NCBI GenBank assembly: GCA_018398585.1
Contig: JAGTTD010000005.1
Span: forward strand, 37,140,750 to 37,204,749
Direction: 5' to 3'
Length of the DNA stretch: 64,000 nucleotides
Origin: Simmondsia chinensis
Lineage: Eukaryota > Streptophyta > Magnoliopsida > Caryophyllales > Simmondsiaceae
Every line of letters starts with the position of its first letter. The stretch's first letter is position 1. Positions 34,440 to 47,227 of the stretch are shown piece after piece. The notes under the pieces were generated by a model that saw only the letters and a list, made by a program, of their open reading frames with translations, was not told where the DNA came from and searched no databases. The position numbers were made by a program, and so were the translations under genes.

Positions 34440-35260
34440 AAATGGCCTCATTTTTTTAAGTCGCAAATTTGAACAAATTTGTAAACGTTAGTGACGCACT
34501 TTGGAAATGGCAATTAGTGTAAATAACCCTAAAATTTAATAGTTGAATGCGAAATGAGACCTTGGTTGCATATGGGTTGAGTTCGAGGTCAACCCATTAT
34601 TGATTCGACTCAAATCGACTAGGTTTTTTTTTCATATTTTGTTGGATCGGATTATTTTGTAGTTGGGCAAGATTGGACTTTTCTCTACTCCAAGATGGGT
34701 CGGAATTGCCCATTTGTAGCTAAGACTGGTTTATCTGTTTGGACAAGACTGGTTTCATACTCCAAGATGGGTCGGAATTGCTTTTTTCAAAAATACTTTT
34801 CTAAAATGTGCTTTGAATGGAATACTTTTGTCTAAAATCTTTTTATTTTCTACTCATGTGTCTAATGTAAAGGAGAAGTACCTTTTTGTTTGTTTGATTG
34901 AAAACTGGAAATAAAAAAAAATTATCTGTTTTCAAAAGCTCGTTTTTTGTTTTTAAGAAATAAAATAAACTGCAAATAGAAAATGATAGCAACCAATCGT
35001 AGTTTTTGGCATGTGAGAAACTGAAAACTAGGTAATATGCATGACTTTTCTTGTTTTTGATTTCTTATTTTTATTTATTATCCTATGGTTTTGAGAATTG
35101 GAAATAGAAAATGATACCAAACAAGCCGAGATTGTGGCAGTTTTCAGTTCTCCGATTAGACAATTTGGTCAGATATCTTGCTTCTTTCTTGAGTGTTTGC
35201 AGGACGGTTTTGCCTTCCGTTTAGACTATTAAAGGGACGTTCGGTGAAATGTCACATAGT
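34440..35260. other. Intergenic MITE debris
   Basis: Around 34780-35130 the sequence carries AAAATACTTTT/GATACCAAACAAGCC text, typical of Tourist-like debris. No gene is seen. Confidence 0.4.
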
Positions 35261-35269
35261 GGTTCACGA

Positions 35270-35485
35270 ACGGTTAAATGTATATGGTCTTATGTTTAGA
35301 ACTTTACATGTGAGTCTAATGTGAATCATACATAGGACTCGTGAGAGTGAAGAGATCAACAAATAAGCCTAGTGAGATACTCTACCTAATGCTAATTGAT
35401 TTTAAAACCTTACTTGGATTTATATGTAGATCTTATGTATGACAACCCGTGGGTTAGGGGCTTAAAGGTATGGTAAAATTTAAGA
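35270..35485 (+). mobile_element. Short LTR with degraded primer-binding site
   Basis: It matches 4014-4205 (TTACATGTGAGTC, CTAATTGATTTTAAAACC, GGGTTAGGGGCTTAAAGGTATGG). TGGTATCAAAG, a mutated tRNA primer site, follows at 35486. About 120 bp of internal sequence also corresponds to the first copy. Confidence 0.6.
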
Positions 35486-36614
35486 TGGTATCAAAGTAAG
35501 TCGATGATCCCAATCTTTTCTTTGTCGCATTCTGTCATTGTAAAGGGAGGGTGCATTTATGTTGCGCCAAAGGCCTCTCATGTAAATTGTTGGCTCTAAT
35601 TTGACATATAATTTCCAATTGGATCACAGAAGGCAAGAGCTACGACTTTTTTTTTTTTTTCATTTTGTTTTCACGTCATTATTTAGTATAAATGGCTGGC
35701 TTGTTTAGTGCAACATTGTAATTTTTTTTTTTCCTTTCTTATAACTATGAAAACTAAGAAGTTGCGTAGTTTTAGTTTTCTCCTTTTTGGCAACGAGGAA
35801 TCCGGTTACCCAATAAATTCCAGTCGATGTAGTGACCCACACATAGGGCTGCAAATGAGCCTAGCCGAGCCGAGCCATAACTTGCTTGGCTCGGCTGGTT
35901 AACTAAATAAGACCGGCTCGGTATCGGTATCATTTATCTAATCGAGCCACATATCTATGCTCGGCTCGGCTCGTTAATAAATGAGACCGGCTCGGTATCG
36001 GTATCATTAAGACTTGTTTATTTGGTGAGCTGGCTCGTTTAGCTTTGTCGGCTCATTGGGCTCATTTATAGGGCTCGTTAAGCTCATTTATTAGGATTGT
36101 TAGACTCAATTATAATCATTGTTACTTGGATTGCCAGAAAAAGGTACTAAAATAAATAATGCATGGAAATTGGAAATTAAAAAAAAAACATACTTGTAAT
36201 TGAATTCTGAATTTTACATTTCGGAAGAAGAAAATATCCAATCAACAGATAACTTCTTAATTGATAAAATAGATGAACTACAGTCCCAAAACTACTTGAC
36301 GAAATAGATAAACTCCATATTTAACCACTGACAATACAAAAACTCTAAAATTAACCACCACAAAAGTCTTAGATCTAACATAACAAATAAAACTCTCTAG
36401 TACATTAAACAAAATAGATGGAACTTTATAATAACTAACCATTGACAAAATACATAAACTTTATATGCATAGCATTAGCAAGAACTTTGAGTCATATGCC
36501 TCTATGGTAAACCAATCTCTCTTACACCCTCATTTTCCTGGTAAAATCAAAATAAAAGTAAATGAGAAATTTTCAGTTAAAAAACAACCATTCTAATAAT
36601 AAAAAAAATTAATG

Positions 36615-38831
36615 TTAAGTAAGCCAACTAACCTTGGATTTTGCCAATTTATGGGGTGAACACACCCAATCTCCAATACATAATAGAACTTCTACAGTTT
36701 CTTGCAATAAAGATGCGCGATAAGGATCAATAATCCGTCCCCCAGCACTAAAGGCAGACTTTGAAGCAACTGTACTTATAGGGATGGCCAAAATGTCACA
36801 TGCCATTTTGGATGAAACACGAAATTTCAATGTGTTTACCTTCCACTACTCCAATTCACTGAATGTGGACTCAGAATTATCATCACAAATGTAGACCCCT
36901 TCTTCCAAATAATTTTCCAACTCAAATTTAGCTGGTTGTTGTGTGCTAGATTGCTTGAAAAATTGATTAAACTTCGACTTCCCGGAAACAAAACTTTTAT
37001 TCATGGAACCACTAACACTGTCAGATGAATCAAGGACCTTGACATCTTGCTCCAAATTTCTCTCACCATTATATTTAAATATGTCAACAAACTCTTCATA
37101 AATCTCAAATAGAACCCTACGAATAAGATTAACATTCTTTAGAGCATCTTCGTTCTTGTAAATAGTGGGAAAAGTAAAATCAATTAACATCAACTTGTAC
37201 CTAGGATCCAAAATAGAAGTAATAGTCATCAATATGTCACAGTCTCCCCAGAATTTATCAAATTTTAGCTTCATTCTTTTTGCCATAACTTGCACAAAAA
37301 CTTCTTCATTATATATCTTCTCATCCAACAACTCTTTTATCCTCCAAACTTCTGGAAGATACAATTGGCAATTGGATATTCACTCTCTGATACAATGTCA
37401 GTGACCTCATTAAAAATTGCAAGGAAAGAATACACAACTTCAGCCTTCATCCAGTCTTCCTCACTGGGGAGCCACTGATATCCAAGATCACGGTCTATAT
37501 ACATGGGGAATACTTCTTTAAATGGAACTGCAGCAGCCAACATAGCATAGGTGGCATGCCACCTATTGGGGGAAAAAAAATGAAAGTCAAAAGTAATCAA
37601 AAATAGTATATACAAGCAAAAATAATTTGAAAACAAAATCTCCCCTAGTGCAACAATCCAATATCAGCTTCTTTGCGGGAAGCTTTAGTTGCTTCCTAAT
37701 CTTTAGTTGCTTCCTAATCTCACTGAACTTCAACAAACGAGCTTCCGAATCAGCCAAGTACTTCACACTTTCCCTCACATTGTGAATGATATCCTTGATC
37801 TCCTTAAGTCTAATCTTGATCTAATAGATTGATGATGTGGGCACAACAACGCACATGGAATATTTTTCCAGCAAAAAATGTCTTGTTTTTCAACTTGAAA
37901 CTGTCACAAATCATCCTTATAGCAACATCATTTTCCTGCGCATTATCCACTATAACTAAGCAAATCTTGCCTTCAAGCCCCCATTCCCCAAAGCACTTGT
38001 ATAGTGCATCATGGATGGTACACCCTTTGACTGGAGGTGGCAAGTGGATAAAACTTAATACATGTTTGTGCAAATTCCACTGATCATCGACAAAATGACA
38101 AGTGACAACCATATAATGCATTTTCTGATTTTCCAAGGTCCACATGTAAGTGGTAATGCTCACTTTATTTACATTCTTCAACATGTCCTTCACTTTCTTC
38201 CTCTGAATTTCATAAACGGAAACACAATCATTCTTGGCTGTAGTCCGCGTTATCTTCTGGTACACAGGATAAACAATCTTTACAAAAATGTTAAAAAATT
38301 CATGTTCCATCATGTTGAAAGGGTACTCATGGACCAAAGTTATTTTAGTTGCTGCTTCCCTCACCTTCCCATGATCATACTTGTAGGAGTGCAATTTGAA
38401 TGTATTTGCTGAAGTGGGGCAAACAGAAAGCATTTTCTGCTTCTTATCTTTATGTCTTCGCGATAAACATCGACTCAAATGTCTCATCAAATGGGTTGTA
38501 GAGCCTTGTTTTTGGAGAGTAAGCTTGACCTTGCAGTGCTTACATTGGACCTTCTTATTTACATTTCCATCAGGTGGCAATATGTCATACTCATCCCAAA
38601 CTGGAGAAGTTCGTTTGCAAGTTCTTTTTCGAAATGGATTATCTTCGTCTGCATGGCTTCACCGTCCCCATCACCCTTGCCAGCATCAACATCAATAGCA
38701 TCTTTGGGATTGTTTATAACTTTGTCATCATAAATAGGAATAGAGTTGTCTTGGCTTGATAACCCACTCATCGGATCAAGTTTCAAATTCAAGTTTGTTG
38801 ACATGGACCAATCTCTGTGAAAATCATTCAT
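36615..38831 (-). pseudogene. hAT transposase (zf-BED, dimerisation domain), degraded
   Basis: In minus-strand order: an acidic N-terminal segment (38831-38660), a BED zinc finger with C-x2-C and H-x3-H-type ligands after VWDEYDILPPDG (about 38630-38460), the RNase H-like region ending RCCAHIINL near 37830, then RWHATYAML, then a LDPRYKL block near 37190. The C-terminal dimerisation region around IPISTVASKSAFSAGGR follows at 36830-36615. Frames change near 38655, 37815 and 37370, a stop lies between 36846 and 36830, and a six-residue duplication sits near 37700. The element is not autonomous as it stands. Family: zf-BED RICESLEEPER-like hAT. Confidence 0.9.
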
Positions 38832-39344
38832 AAATTGGAGTTTGCATCAAACATGAAATACAAATTAATACTCGACTATAGAATTCAGGAATCAAGCCCA
38901 ACTATTCAAAGCATACAATTTTTAACGCTCAAATGCGTTAAATGACATGTAGAAGTTTCTATTAAATTTATTTTTATAAAGGCTCTTTATGCTCTCATAT
39001 TAGAAAATTATATCCTGAGGTTTAACCATTAGTCATCTAAGTATCTTAACGTTCCAATATATATACATTGGGATTTTTTTAAGTTTAAAACTTTTTATCT
39101 TTTAGATGACTTGTATTAATTCTTCTTTTATATAAAGCAATTATTATGTATTTAGGTAGGTACCTTATATATTAAAAAGTCATAATACCTAAATCATAAA
39201 TTTTCTAAATTTATTCGATGAAAAACATTTTTACAATTCATACCATATTGACATTAAAAATTTCTAAATTTTTATTATACTAAATTACTTTAATTAATAA
39301 TAATAATAAACAAATAAATCTAAACCTAACTCTAACCCTAATTC

Positions 39345-39625
39345 TTTCCAGTTGTCCCCCATATTAGCCCCTAGCCCCCAACCCCCCGACCAACTACCCC
39401 CACCCCGGCCACCCCGCCTACCCCCCGGCCACCCTCCAGCCACCACCATCACCGACCCCCAGCTCCCTCCCAATGCCCGCCACCCCTCCCACACCCCCAC
39501 TCCAAACCACCACCACCACCATCACCTCTCCCAAACCCCGACCCCCCACCCACTGGCCACCAACACCACGACCCCCGAGCCTTCACTGCCCCACCCCTAT
39601 GACCACCACCCCTCCCCCCGCTTAT
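39345..39625. repeat. C-rich, CCA/CCCC-biased block inside the hAT element
   Basis: About 280 bp of the plus strand is nearly G-free and very C-rich, unlike the AT-rich DNA around it. It yields proline/histidine/threonine-rich ORFs in all plus frames, as expected from composition. It may be a captured or expanded segment. No homologous protein was recognised. Confidence 0.6.
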
Positions 39626-40334
39626 TTCTCCTTTTCGTCTTTAAGCAATACCAAAAAGTTAAGAATTTGAATCAGATAATAAACCAATAACAATATAAAA
39701 AAGATACAGATTATATTACAAAAGGGTGGGGCCGAGAACACACAAACCAAATAATAGAGGAAAATGAATATCTAGGACCAAGAAGAGTATCAAAAAACGG
39801 AGCGCCGTCTTTTTCCTTTTCTTTATTATTGTTCTTCTCTCTTTTTTTTTCTCCTTTAGTGAGGCAAAGTTTAGAAAGCTAAACCCTAAAAACCTTTAAA
39901 TACTCAAACAAAAACATATAAATGAACGGTGGAGGAAGCGCCAAGTGGCACAGTCTAAATATGCGAGCCAATAAACGAGCCTGCTTGTGGGCCCATAGAC
40001 GAGCTGGCTAGTGAAGCCTAGGTTTGATTTCGCTCGTTTATTTAAACGAGCCACGAACCGAGCCGAGCCATTAGCGAGGCGAGTCAAATCAGCTCGTGAG
40101 CCGGCTTGGCTCATTTGCAGCCCTACCCACACACCATAGGAGCCAATTAAGTCAGGGATTCCTCAGAGAAAGGTTCAAGGGAGGAATCGAACTCCAAACC
40201 TTTTGGCCTCAAGCAATACTCTATCCCCTTACTTGCCTTCTACCACTGAGGCAAAGCCCCGGTGGGTAGTTTTTGTTTTTCTTTGCATATAGAATTTAAA
40301 TATTTGTATTATTATTATTAAATTTTTATTTGAT

Positions 40335-40440
40335 TAAGAGACCAACATATAAGCCAAGACCCAAGTGGGTTATTTCACATAATGCCAATTAGTTTTAGGA
40401 TAGAACTCCACTTAAGCTTATATGTAGATCCCACGTGTGC
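40335..40440 (+). mobile_element. Short LTR, left half (host of Copia-1)
   Basis: It resembles the short LTR family (AGCCnAGACCCAAGTGGG, GCCAATTAGTTTTAGGATAG, CTTATATGTAGATCCCACG). It is cut at 40440 by Copia-1 and resumes at 47099 with GGGCTTAAAAGCAAGGTGAAATTTTA. Confidence 0.65.
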
Positions 40441-41669
40441 TGTTATTATTTGGCTCCTATATACAAGAATAACCTAAGTTATTAGTTATATTTTTTTCGG
40501 AGAAAAATATGTTATTTTGAAAAGCAAAAATATTTAAAATATTATGTTTTAATTTATGTCAAAATATCAGATGTTTTAAATGGCATTTTGGTTAATATTA
40601 TGTAAATTTTAAATTTGGTTAAACCTACAATTACCTAAACGCCGCTGCCCGTGCTGCCCCCAAGGTGCCCGTGTACTGCCCTTGACCATCTGTACTACAT
40701 TACATATAATGAAACTTCTTGAGGTAGCTAACCGTTTGAATTCAATGGCTCAGATGGGGCCACGTGTCGCTAATCGAATGCCCAAAAATGGGTCTGTTTC
40801 GGTGTTTTTTGACCGTTGATCTGCATTGAATCCAATGGCCCAGGTTTTGCCATGCGTCAGCCCTTGGGGCACTCGGATTGTGTTTGTTTTGTGTGATCTC
40901 GGCCGTTGAGTTGTTTGGTGTGGACAGCCGATATTTATCTCAGTGGATCTTGCTTTTCAGGGTTATATATACCCCTCGTTTTTCACTGTGAAAGAGGAGT
41001 CTCTCATTTTTCTCTCTTACCCGTTCCTCCTCTTTCCTCTCGATGGCTCTCCGGGGTTTCACTAGGGTTTCTTCCTTCTCAACTCCATTAATGGTGAGTT
41101 CCTAAGCTATTTGGCGCTGTGATTCACGTAGTAAGATCAAGAAGGGCCTTGATCTCGGGCCGTGTCGTATTGTAGCATCAAGCTGGAGTAGGTATACCTT
41201 TCTTACTCTCTTTCTTTAAGTTATTCGTTTCTTTTGTTAAGTTTCGCTGATTTAAAGAAAGGTCTGTAATTAATAGCTTAGGTTTGATGGAAAGCCCCTT
41301 GTAATTTCTCGGTTGTAATTTCGATTTGTAATATTAATAAAATAGAGCTCTCTAGTGGTAGGGGGAACTGTGGATTAGGTTAGTTAGGACCGAACCACGT
41401 TAAAATCGTTGTGTACTCTTTTATTTTTTTTGTTTCTTCTATAATCATTTGTAAGCTTAATCTCGAATTTTAAGGCAGCATTTGGTCAACGTTTTCAAGG
41501 ATCCTAAAATCAGTAACGATTTGGTGAACTTTAACAAGATAACTATTTAACAAGCAAAGCTGAAGTCTAAGTTTGTTAAGATCAGTTTCAACTTTAAAGT
41601 TACCAAGATCTAGCGGTTCGGTTTTAGAAACAACCGGTGGAGTTTGGTTCGGTTTTATAAAACGCAGCA
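40441..41669 (+). repeat. Copia-1 5' LTR
   Basis: It contains a TATA box in GGGTTATATATACCCC at about 40959-40974, then a long transcribed leader with polypyrimidine runs. The 3' LTR copy keeps the TATA motif near 46440. Confidence 0.92.
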
Positions 41670-41713
41670 AGTGGTATCAGAGCATTTTAGGTTACGAAAA
41701 TCGTTTTGAAAAA

Positions 41714-44700
41714 TGGCTGCAAAATTTGAGATTGAGAAGTTTGATGGAAAGAACATTTTTTCTCTTTGGAAGATCATGACCAAGGCACTGCTGATGTCCC
41801 AAGGTGTGGGATCCACTGTATTGGAACCAGAGAAACGACCTTCTCATCTACTCTTGTTATTTGTTTAGATAATAATGTTCTTCCTCTTGTTTTATCTGAA
41901 AATACTATTACTAAAATATGGGTTAAGCTAGAAGAGATATATAAAATGGAATCACTGTCTACTAGGATATTATACATGGAAAATTTCTTCACATATAGGA
42001 TGGCAGAAAATAAACCATTAGACGACTCTCTAGATCAATTTAATAGAATCTTACAGGATCTAAAAAATGTTAATGTCGATATAGATGATGAAATTCAGGC
42101 TATTATATTATTATGTGCATTACCTAAGTATCTTAGAGCCTTTAAAGATACACTTAGGTATGGCAGGTAAAAGATAAGTCTAAGCGAAGTAACACAGGCA
42201 CTTCGGAGTAAGATTCTAGAACTGAAAAGAGAGGGAAAACAGTTACATTCTAGCAATAGCGGTGAGGGACTTACAGTGAGAGGAAGGACTAATAATAGAT
42301 CTAATAACACTAAAAAAAGAAGATCTAAAAGTAAACATCGTTCACAATATAGGGGTAGAAGAGACTTATCAAAAATAAAATGCTATGAGTGCAACAAGCT
42401 AGGTCATATGAAGAAGAATTGTCCAAATAGGAACACAACACCAGGAACAACTGATAATATGGTTTCGTTTGAATCTGATAATGCTGCAGTATTGAATGTT
42501 GTGTGTGATTTATCTGATTCGAATGCTCTGTGTTATAAAATGATCATGTTGCCGCTGAATGTAGTAATTCAGATCATGTTGGTGCTTTAGCTGTTAATTC
42601 TGATGCATTAGAACATGAATAGGTGTTAGATTCTAGGTGTAGTTTTCACATGACAACTAGTAGGGCTAATTTTATTAATTATAAACCAATGAACGAAGGA
42701 CGGGTACTATTAGGAGATAATAGAGGTTGTAAAATAACAGAATAGGATCTGTTAAAATTCGTATAACTTAATGGCACGGTGTATATCCTTGAAGGCGTCT
42801 GACATGTTCCTAACCTACGTAGGAACCTGATTTCCTTAGGTCAATTGGACCTTAAAGGAATGAGATTTAGGGCTGTGAATTTAGAACTAAGGATCATGAA
42901 AGTATCTTTAGTCATCCTAAGAGGGGAATTTAGAAACGGCCTCTACGTGTTGAAGGGTAGAATTGTCTCAGGTGAGTCACATGCCATAGTTAAAGTAGAT
43001 CCTATTGATCTGTGGCATAGACGTTTAGGACACGTTTCTGAACGTGGGTTGTGTGAGTTGTCTAAACTTGGAATGCTATTTCCAAGCTTGATTTCTACGA
43101 ATCCTGTATTTATGGTAAACAGCACGGGTTAAGGTTTAAGGTAAGAAAACACACAACAAATGGGCCACTAGATTATGTACATTCTCATCTGCGAGGCCCA
43201 GCAAGGGTCACCACATTAGGTGGAGCGTCATACTTTCTGTCCATTATACATGATTATTCTCGTAAAGTTTGAATTTTTCTATTAAAACATAAAGACAACT
43301 GTTTTCCTGCATTTGTTAGGTGGAAAAATCAGACTGAAAACATAACAAGGAGAAAAACTACAATTTTAAGAACAGATAATGGACTTGAATATATTAAGTT
43401 AGAAGTCGATGAATTATGTGCACAACACGGTATTAAACGTCATAACACTGTTAGAGGTACGCCACAACAGAATGGGGTAGCTGAACGCATGAATAGGACC
43501 CTGTTAGATAGAGTACGGTGTATGCTATTTGTTTCAGGCTTAGGCAAACAATTCTGGGGGTAGGCTGTCAAAACTGTGTACTATTTAGTTAATAGGACGC
43601 CCTCTGCCAGAATAGATTTTAAAACACCGGAGGAGAAGTGGACTAGAAAGTTCGCTGATTACTCTAATCTAAGGGTATTCGGCTGTGCTGCATATGCTCA
43701 TCAATCCGAGGGCAAGCTGGAACCTCAGGCTATTAAGGGCGTGTTTCTAGGATATCTTGACCATGTTAAGGGTTATAGAGTCGAAATTAAAGAGAGTAAT
43801 CGAACCAGGGTTATTATTAATAGAGATGTCACCTTTAATGAGTCGGACATGCCCTACTTGGCTGAAAGTAATAACCAGATTCCTAAGAATAGGACATTTG
43901 AACCGGAAAGGTACGAATTCGAAATGAACCCACCTGAGCCAAACTATTAGAATAGAAATAATGCAGAAATTGAAAATGAACCAATAAATAATCCAGAAAA
44001 TGAATTAGAACAGGTTGAACAATATCAGGATGTAGGAAGTGCTGATAGGAGCACTGAAAATGAATCTGAAAATGAGATCATAAATGAAAATGAGCCAAGC
44101 AACTATCAACTAGCAAATGATAGGGTAAGGAGGGATGTGAGACCCCCAAATAGATTAGGATATGCTGATTGTATCGCATATGCCTTGAACACGGCCCTAG
44201 AGTACGTAGAAACGAAACCTTTAAGCTACAAACAGGCCACGAACAGCCAGCATTCAGCAGAATGACTGAATGCCATGAAGGCTGAAATGGAATCTTTGAA
44301 GAAGAACGACACTTGGACACCAGTGCCTAAACCAGCAGGCAAGAGACTAGTGGGATCCAAGTGGGTCTTCAAAGTTAAAGAAGTTAGTTTGTCTTCTGAG
44401 AAACCTAGGTTTAAGGCAAGGCTTGTAGCTAAAGGCTTCACGTAAAGGGAAGGCATAGATTATAATAAGATTTTCTCACCTGCAATCAAACACACAACCA
44501 TTAGGGTATTGACGGCCCTAACTGCAAAATTTAACTTGCACCTAGAACAATTGAATGTCACTACAGCCTTTTTGCATGGGGAGTTAGAAGAAGAGATCTA
44601 CATGGCCCAACCTGAGGGTTTTGTTGAACCCTAGAAAGAAGGGCTGGTATATAGGTTGAGAAAGTCCATGTATGGATTGAAACAGTCCCCAAGGCAATGG

Positions 44701-45797
44701 TACAGGCAGTTTGACCAATTTATGACCAAAGTGGTTTTCACTAGATTGATTCATGATGTGTGTTTCTATGCCAAAAAACGTGAATTCTGATTCTGTGGCT
44801 TACTTGCTGATCTATGTTGATGATATGTTGATAGCCAGCAATTGGATGCCCGAGATAAATAAATTGAAGACATTGTTAAACCAAAATTTTGAGATGAAGG
44901 ACCTAGGACAAGCTAAGAAAATATTGGGTATGGAGATAACAGGGGATTGTGATCTGAAAACGATACAATTTATCTCAAACTAATTATTTAGAAAAGGTCG
45001 TTAAAAGATTTAATATGTTTGACACGGAACCTGTTAAAGTTCTCATTGCATAAGATCACAGATTTTCAGCAGAACAGTGTCCTTGGGATGAGCAGGAAAT
45101 GGTTGATATGAGCACTGTACCGTGTGCGAACGCTATTGGGTCAATTATGTATGCTATGACGTGTACTAGACCTGACTTAGCATACCCCATATGTGTGCTT
45201 TCCCGATTCATGGTGAACCTCGGAAAGGAGCATTGGAATGGGGTAAAATGGCTGTTATGGTATATAAGGGGTACGACCAACCTAAGACTTACGTTTGGGA
45301 GAACAGATACGGACCTAAAACTGCTAGGTTACACCTATAGTGACTTTGGTGGATATATAGACAAACGTAAGTGTACCAGCTCTTATATCTTTTCTTTGAA
45401 TGGTGGAGCTGTCAGCTGGAGATCTAAGCTTCAGTTTGTGACAGCGTTTTCAACCACTAAGACTGAGCTCTTGGCGCTGACGGATGCTATCAAAGAGGGT
45501 ATCTGGCTGAGCGGACTTCTGGCCGAACTGAAATTAGGACTAGGTATACTGTGCATTTACATAGACAGCCAATCGGCATTAGCATTGAGTAAAAATCCAG
45601 TTTTCCATGATAGGAGTAAACATCTTGCTATCAGGAGATATTTTGTAAAAGAACAGATAGAGTCTGAAACCGTTAAACTGCTGAAAATCTCAACAGATGA
45701 GAACTCGGCTGATATGGGAACTAAGGCCGTGCCACTGAATAAGTTGAATAAATGCATCAACTTAATTCAGTCCGCATGGGATCCTGGTGGAGACTAG
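41714..45797 (+). pseudogene. Copia-1 gag-pol, degraded
   Basis: Gag starts MAAKFEIEKF at 41714 and shifts frame near 41800. A CCHC zinc knuckle CYECNKLGHMKKNC lies at about 42381-42422. The protease motif near 42628 reads LDSRCSFH where DSG is expected, after an in-frame TAG. Integrase retains HRRLGH, TDNGLEY and PQQNGVAE blocks (43010-43480) but has TGA and TAG stops. Reverse transcriptase spans about 44265-44980 with a frameshift before the intact YVDDML at 44814. RNase H runs 45099-45797. Many stops make the copy non-coding. Confidence 0.92.
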
Positions 45798-45882
45798 GAT
45801 CCAAAATATGATATTTTTTGTTCCCTCTATTATTAGAGAGAGTCCAGTAATTAGACTAAATAGGAACCAGGTGGCGAATTAT

Positions 45883-47093
45883 TGTTATTTGGTTTCTATA
45901 TAGTCTAAACTATGCCCGAAAACAAGGCTAGAATAACCTAAGTTATTAGTTATATTTTTTTGGGGAGAAAACTGTGTTATTTTGGAAAGCAAAATATTTA
46001 AAATATTGTGTTTTAATTAATGTTAAAATATCAGATATTTTAAATGGCATTTTGGTAAATATTACGTAAAGTTTAAATTTGGTTAAACCTACAATTACCT
46101 AAATGCCCTTGTCTGCACCGCTGCCCGTGCTTCCCCCAAGGTGCCCGTGTACTACCCTTAACTAGCTATACTACACTACATATAATGAAGCTTCTTGAGG
46201 AAGCTAACCGTTTGAATTCAATGGCTTAGATGGGGCCACGTGTCGCTCATTGGACGGCCCAAAAATGGGTTTGTTTGGATGTTTTTTGACCGTTGATCTG
46301 CATTGAATCCAATGGCCCACGTTGTGCCACGCGTCAGCCCCTTGGGGCACCTGGATTGTGTTCGTTTTGTGTGATCTCGGCCGTTGATTTGTTTGGTGTG
46401 GACGGCCAAGATTTGTTTGACTTGGATCTTGCTTTTCGGGGTTATATATAACCCTTGTTTTTCATTTTGAAAGAGGAGTCTCCCATTTTTCTCTCTCATC
46501 CGTTCCTCCTCTTTCCTCTCGGTGGCTTTCTAAGGTTTCCCTAGGGTTTCTTCCTTCTAAGGTTCATTAATAGTGAGTTCCTAAGCTATTTGGTGCTGTG
46601 ATCCACGTAGTGAAATCAAGAAGGGCCTTGGTCTCGGGCCGTGTCGTATTGTAGCATCAAGCTGGAGTAGGTATACCTTTCTTACTCTCTTTCTTTAAGT
46701 TATTCGTTTCTTTTGTTAAGTTTCGTTGATTTAAAGAAAGGTCTGTAATTAATAGCCTAGGTTTATAAAATAGAGCTCTCTAGTGGTAGGGGGAACCGTG
46801 GAGTAGGTTAGTTAGGACCGAACCACGTTAAAATCGCTATGTACTCTTTTATTTTGTTTGTTTCTTCTATCATTGTTTGTAAGCTTAATCTTGAATTTTA
46901 GGGCATTTGCCAACGTTTTCAATGATCCTAAAATCAGTAAAGATTTGGTGAACTTTAACAAGATAACTATTCAACAAGCAAAGCCAAAGTCTAAGTTTGT
47001 CAAGATCAGTTTCAACTTTAAAGTTACCAAGATCAAATGGTTTGATTTTAGAAACAGCCGGTTGAGTTCAGTTTGGTTTTATAAAACGCAACA
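45883..47093 (+). repeat. Copia-1 3' LTR
   Basis: Homologous to 40441-41669 over its length. It retains about 25 bp near its start that the 5' LTR lacks. It ends ATAAAACGCAACA before the TGTGC duplication. Confidence 0.92.
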
Positions 47094-47227
47094 TGTGCTA
47101 GCTCCGCGGTTCAGGGCTTAAAAGCAAGGTGAAATTTTATATCTTACCCCTACTTTTATATTACAGAATAAAGTAGAAACAATATTTGCAATGTCAAAAA
47201 TCCCAAAAGAATACAAGAGGAAGATTG

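Larger units (their letters stand above)
35844..40125 (-). mobile_element. hAT transposon, 4.28 kb
   Basis: It has perfect 18-bp terminal inverted repeats TAGGGCTGCAAATGAGCC at both ends and a perfect 8-bp duplication CCCACACA (35836-35843 and 40126-40133). Subterminal GGCTCGGCTCG/GAGCCGAGCC arrays, probable transposase-binding repeats, fill about 250 bp at the left end and 100 bp at the right. A broken transposase lies on the minus strand. Confidence 0.95.
35782..40265 (-). mobile_element. tRNA-derived SINE interrupted by a hAT element
   Basis: Removing 35844-40125 and one 8-bp duplication leaves a minus-strand SINE of about 195 bp. Its head has an A box (TGCCTCAGTGGTAGAAGGC) and a B box (GAGTTCGATTCC), and it ends TTGCCAAAAAGGAGAAAA. 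GTAGTTTTAGTTTTCT-like repeats at 35766-35781 and 40266-40281 look like its own aged duplication. It is not a functional tRNA gene. Confidence 0.72.
40441..47093 (+). mobile_element. Copia-1 LTR retrotransposon, 6.65 kb, full structure
   Basis: Two LTRs of about 1.2 kb (40441-41669 and 45883-47093) begin TGTTATT and end CGCAnCA. A perfect 5-bp duplication TGTGC lies at 40436-40440 and 47094-47098. A primer-binding site TGGTATCAGAGC at 41672-41683 follows the left LTR. The gene order protease-integrase-RT-RNase H is that of Copia. A polypurine tract is not obvious. The two LTRs carry many differences, including an indel near 40465, so the insertion is not recent. Confidence 0.95.

Noticed and set aside
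39352..39690. Proline/histidine-rich protein gene
   Set aside because: All plus frames look alike because of the C-rich composition; it lies inside a transposon with no start context or introns recognised.
40200..40265. tRNA gene on the minus strand
   Set aside because: Box motifs belong to a tRNA-derived SINE that continues across the hAT insertion.
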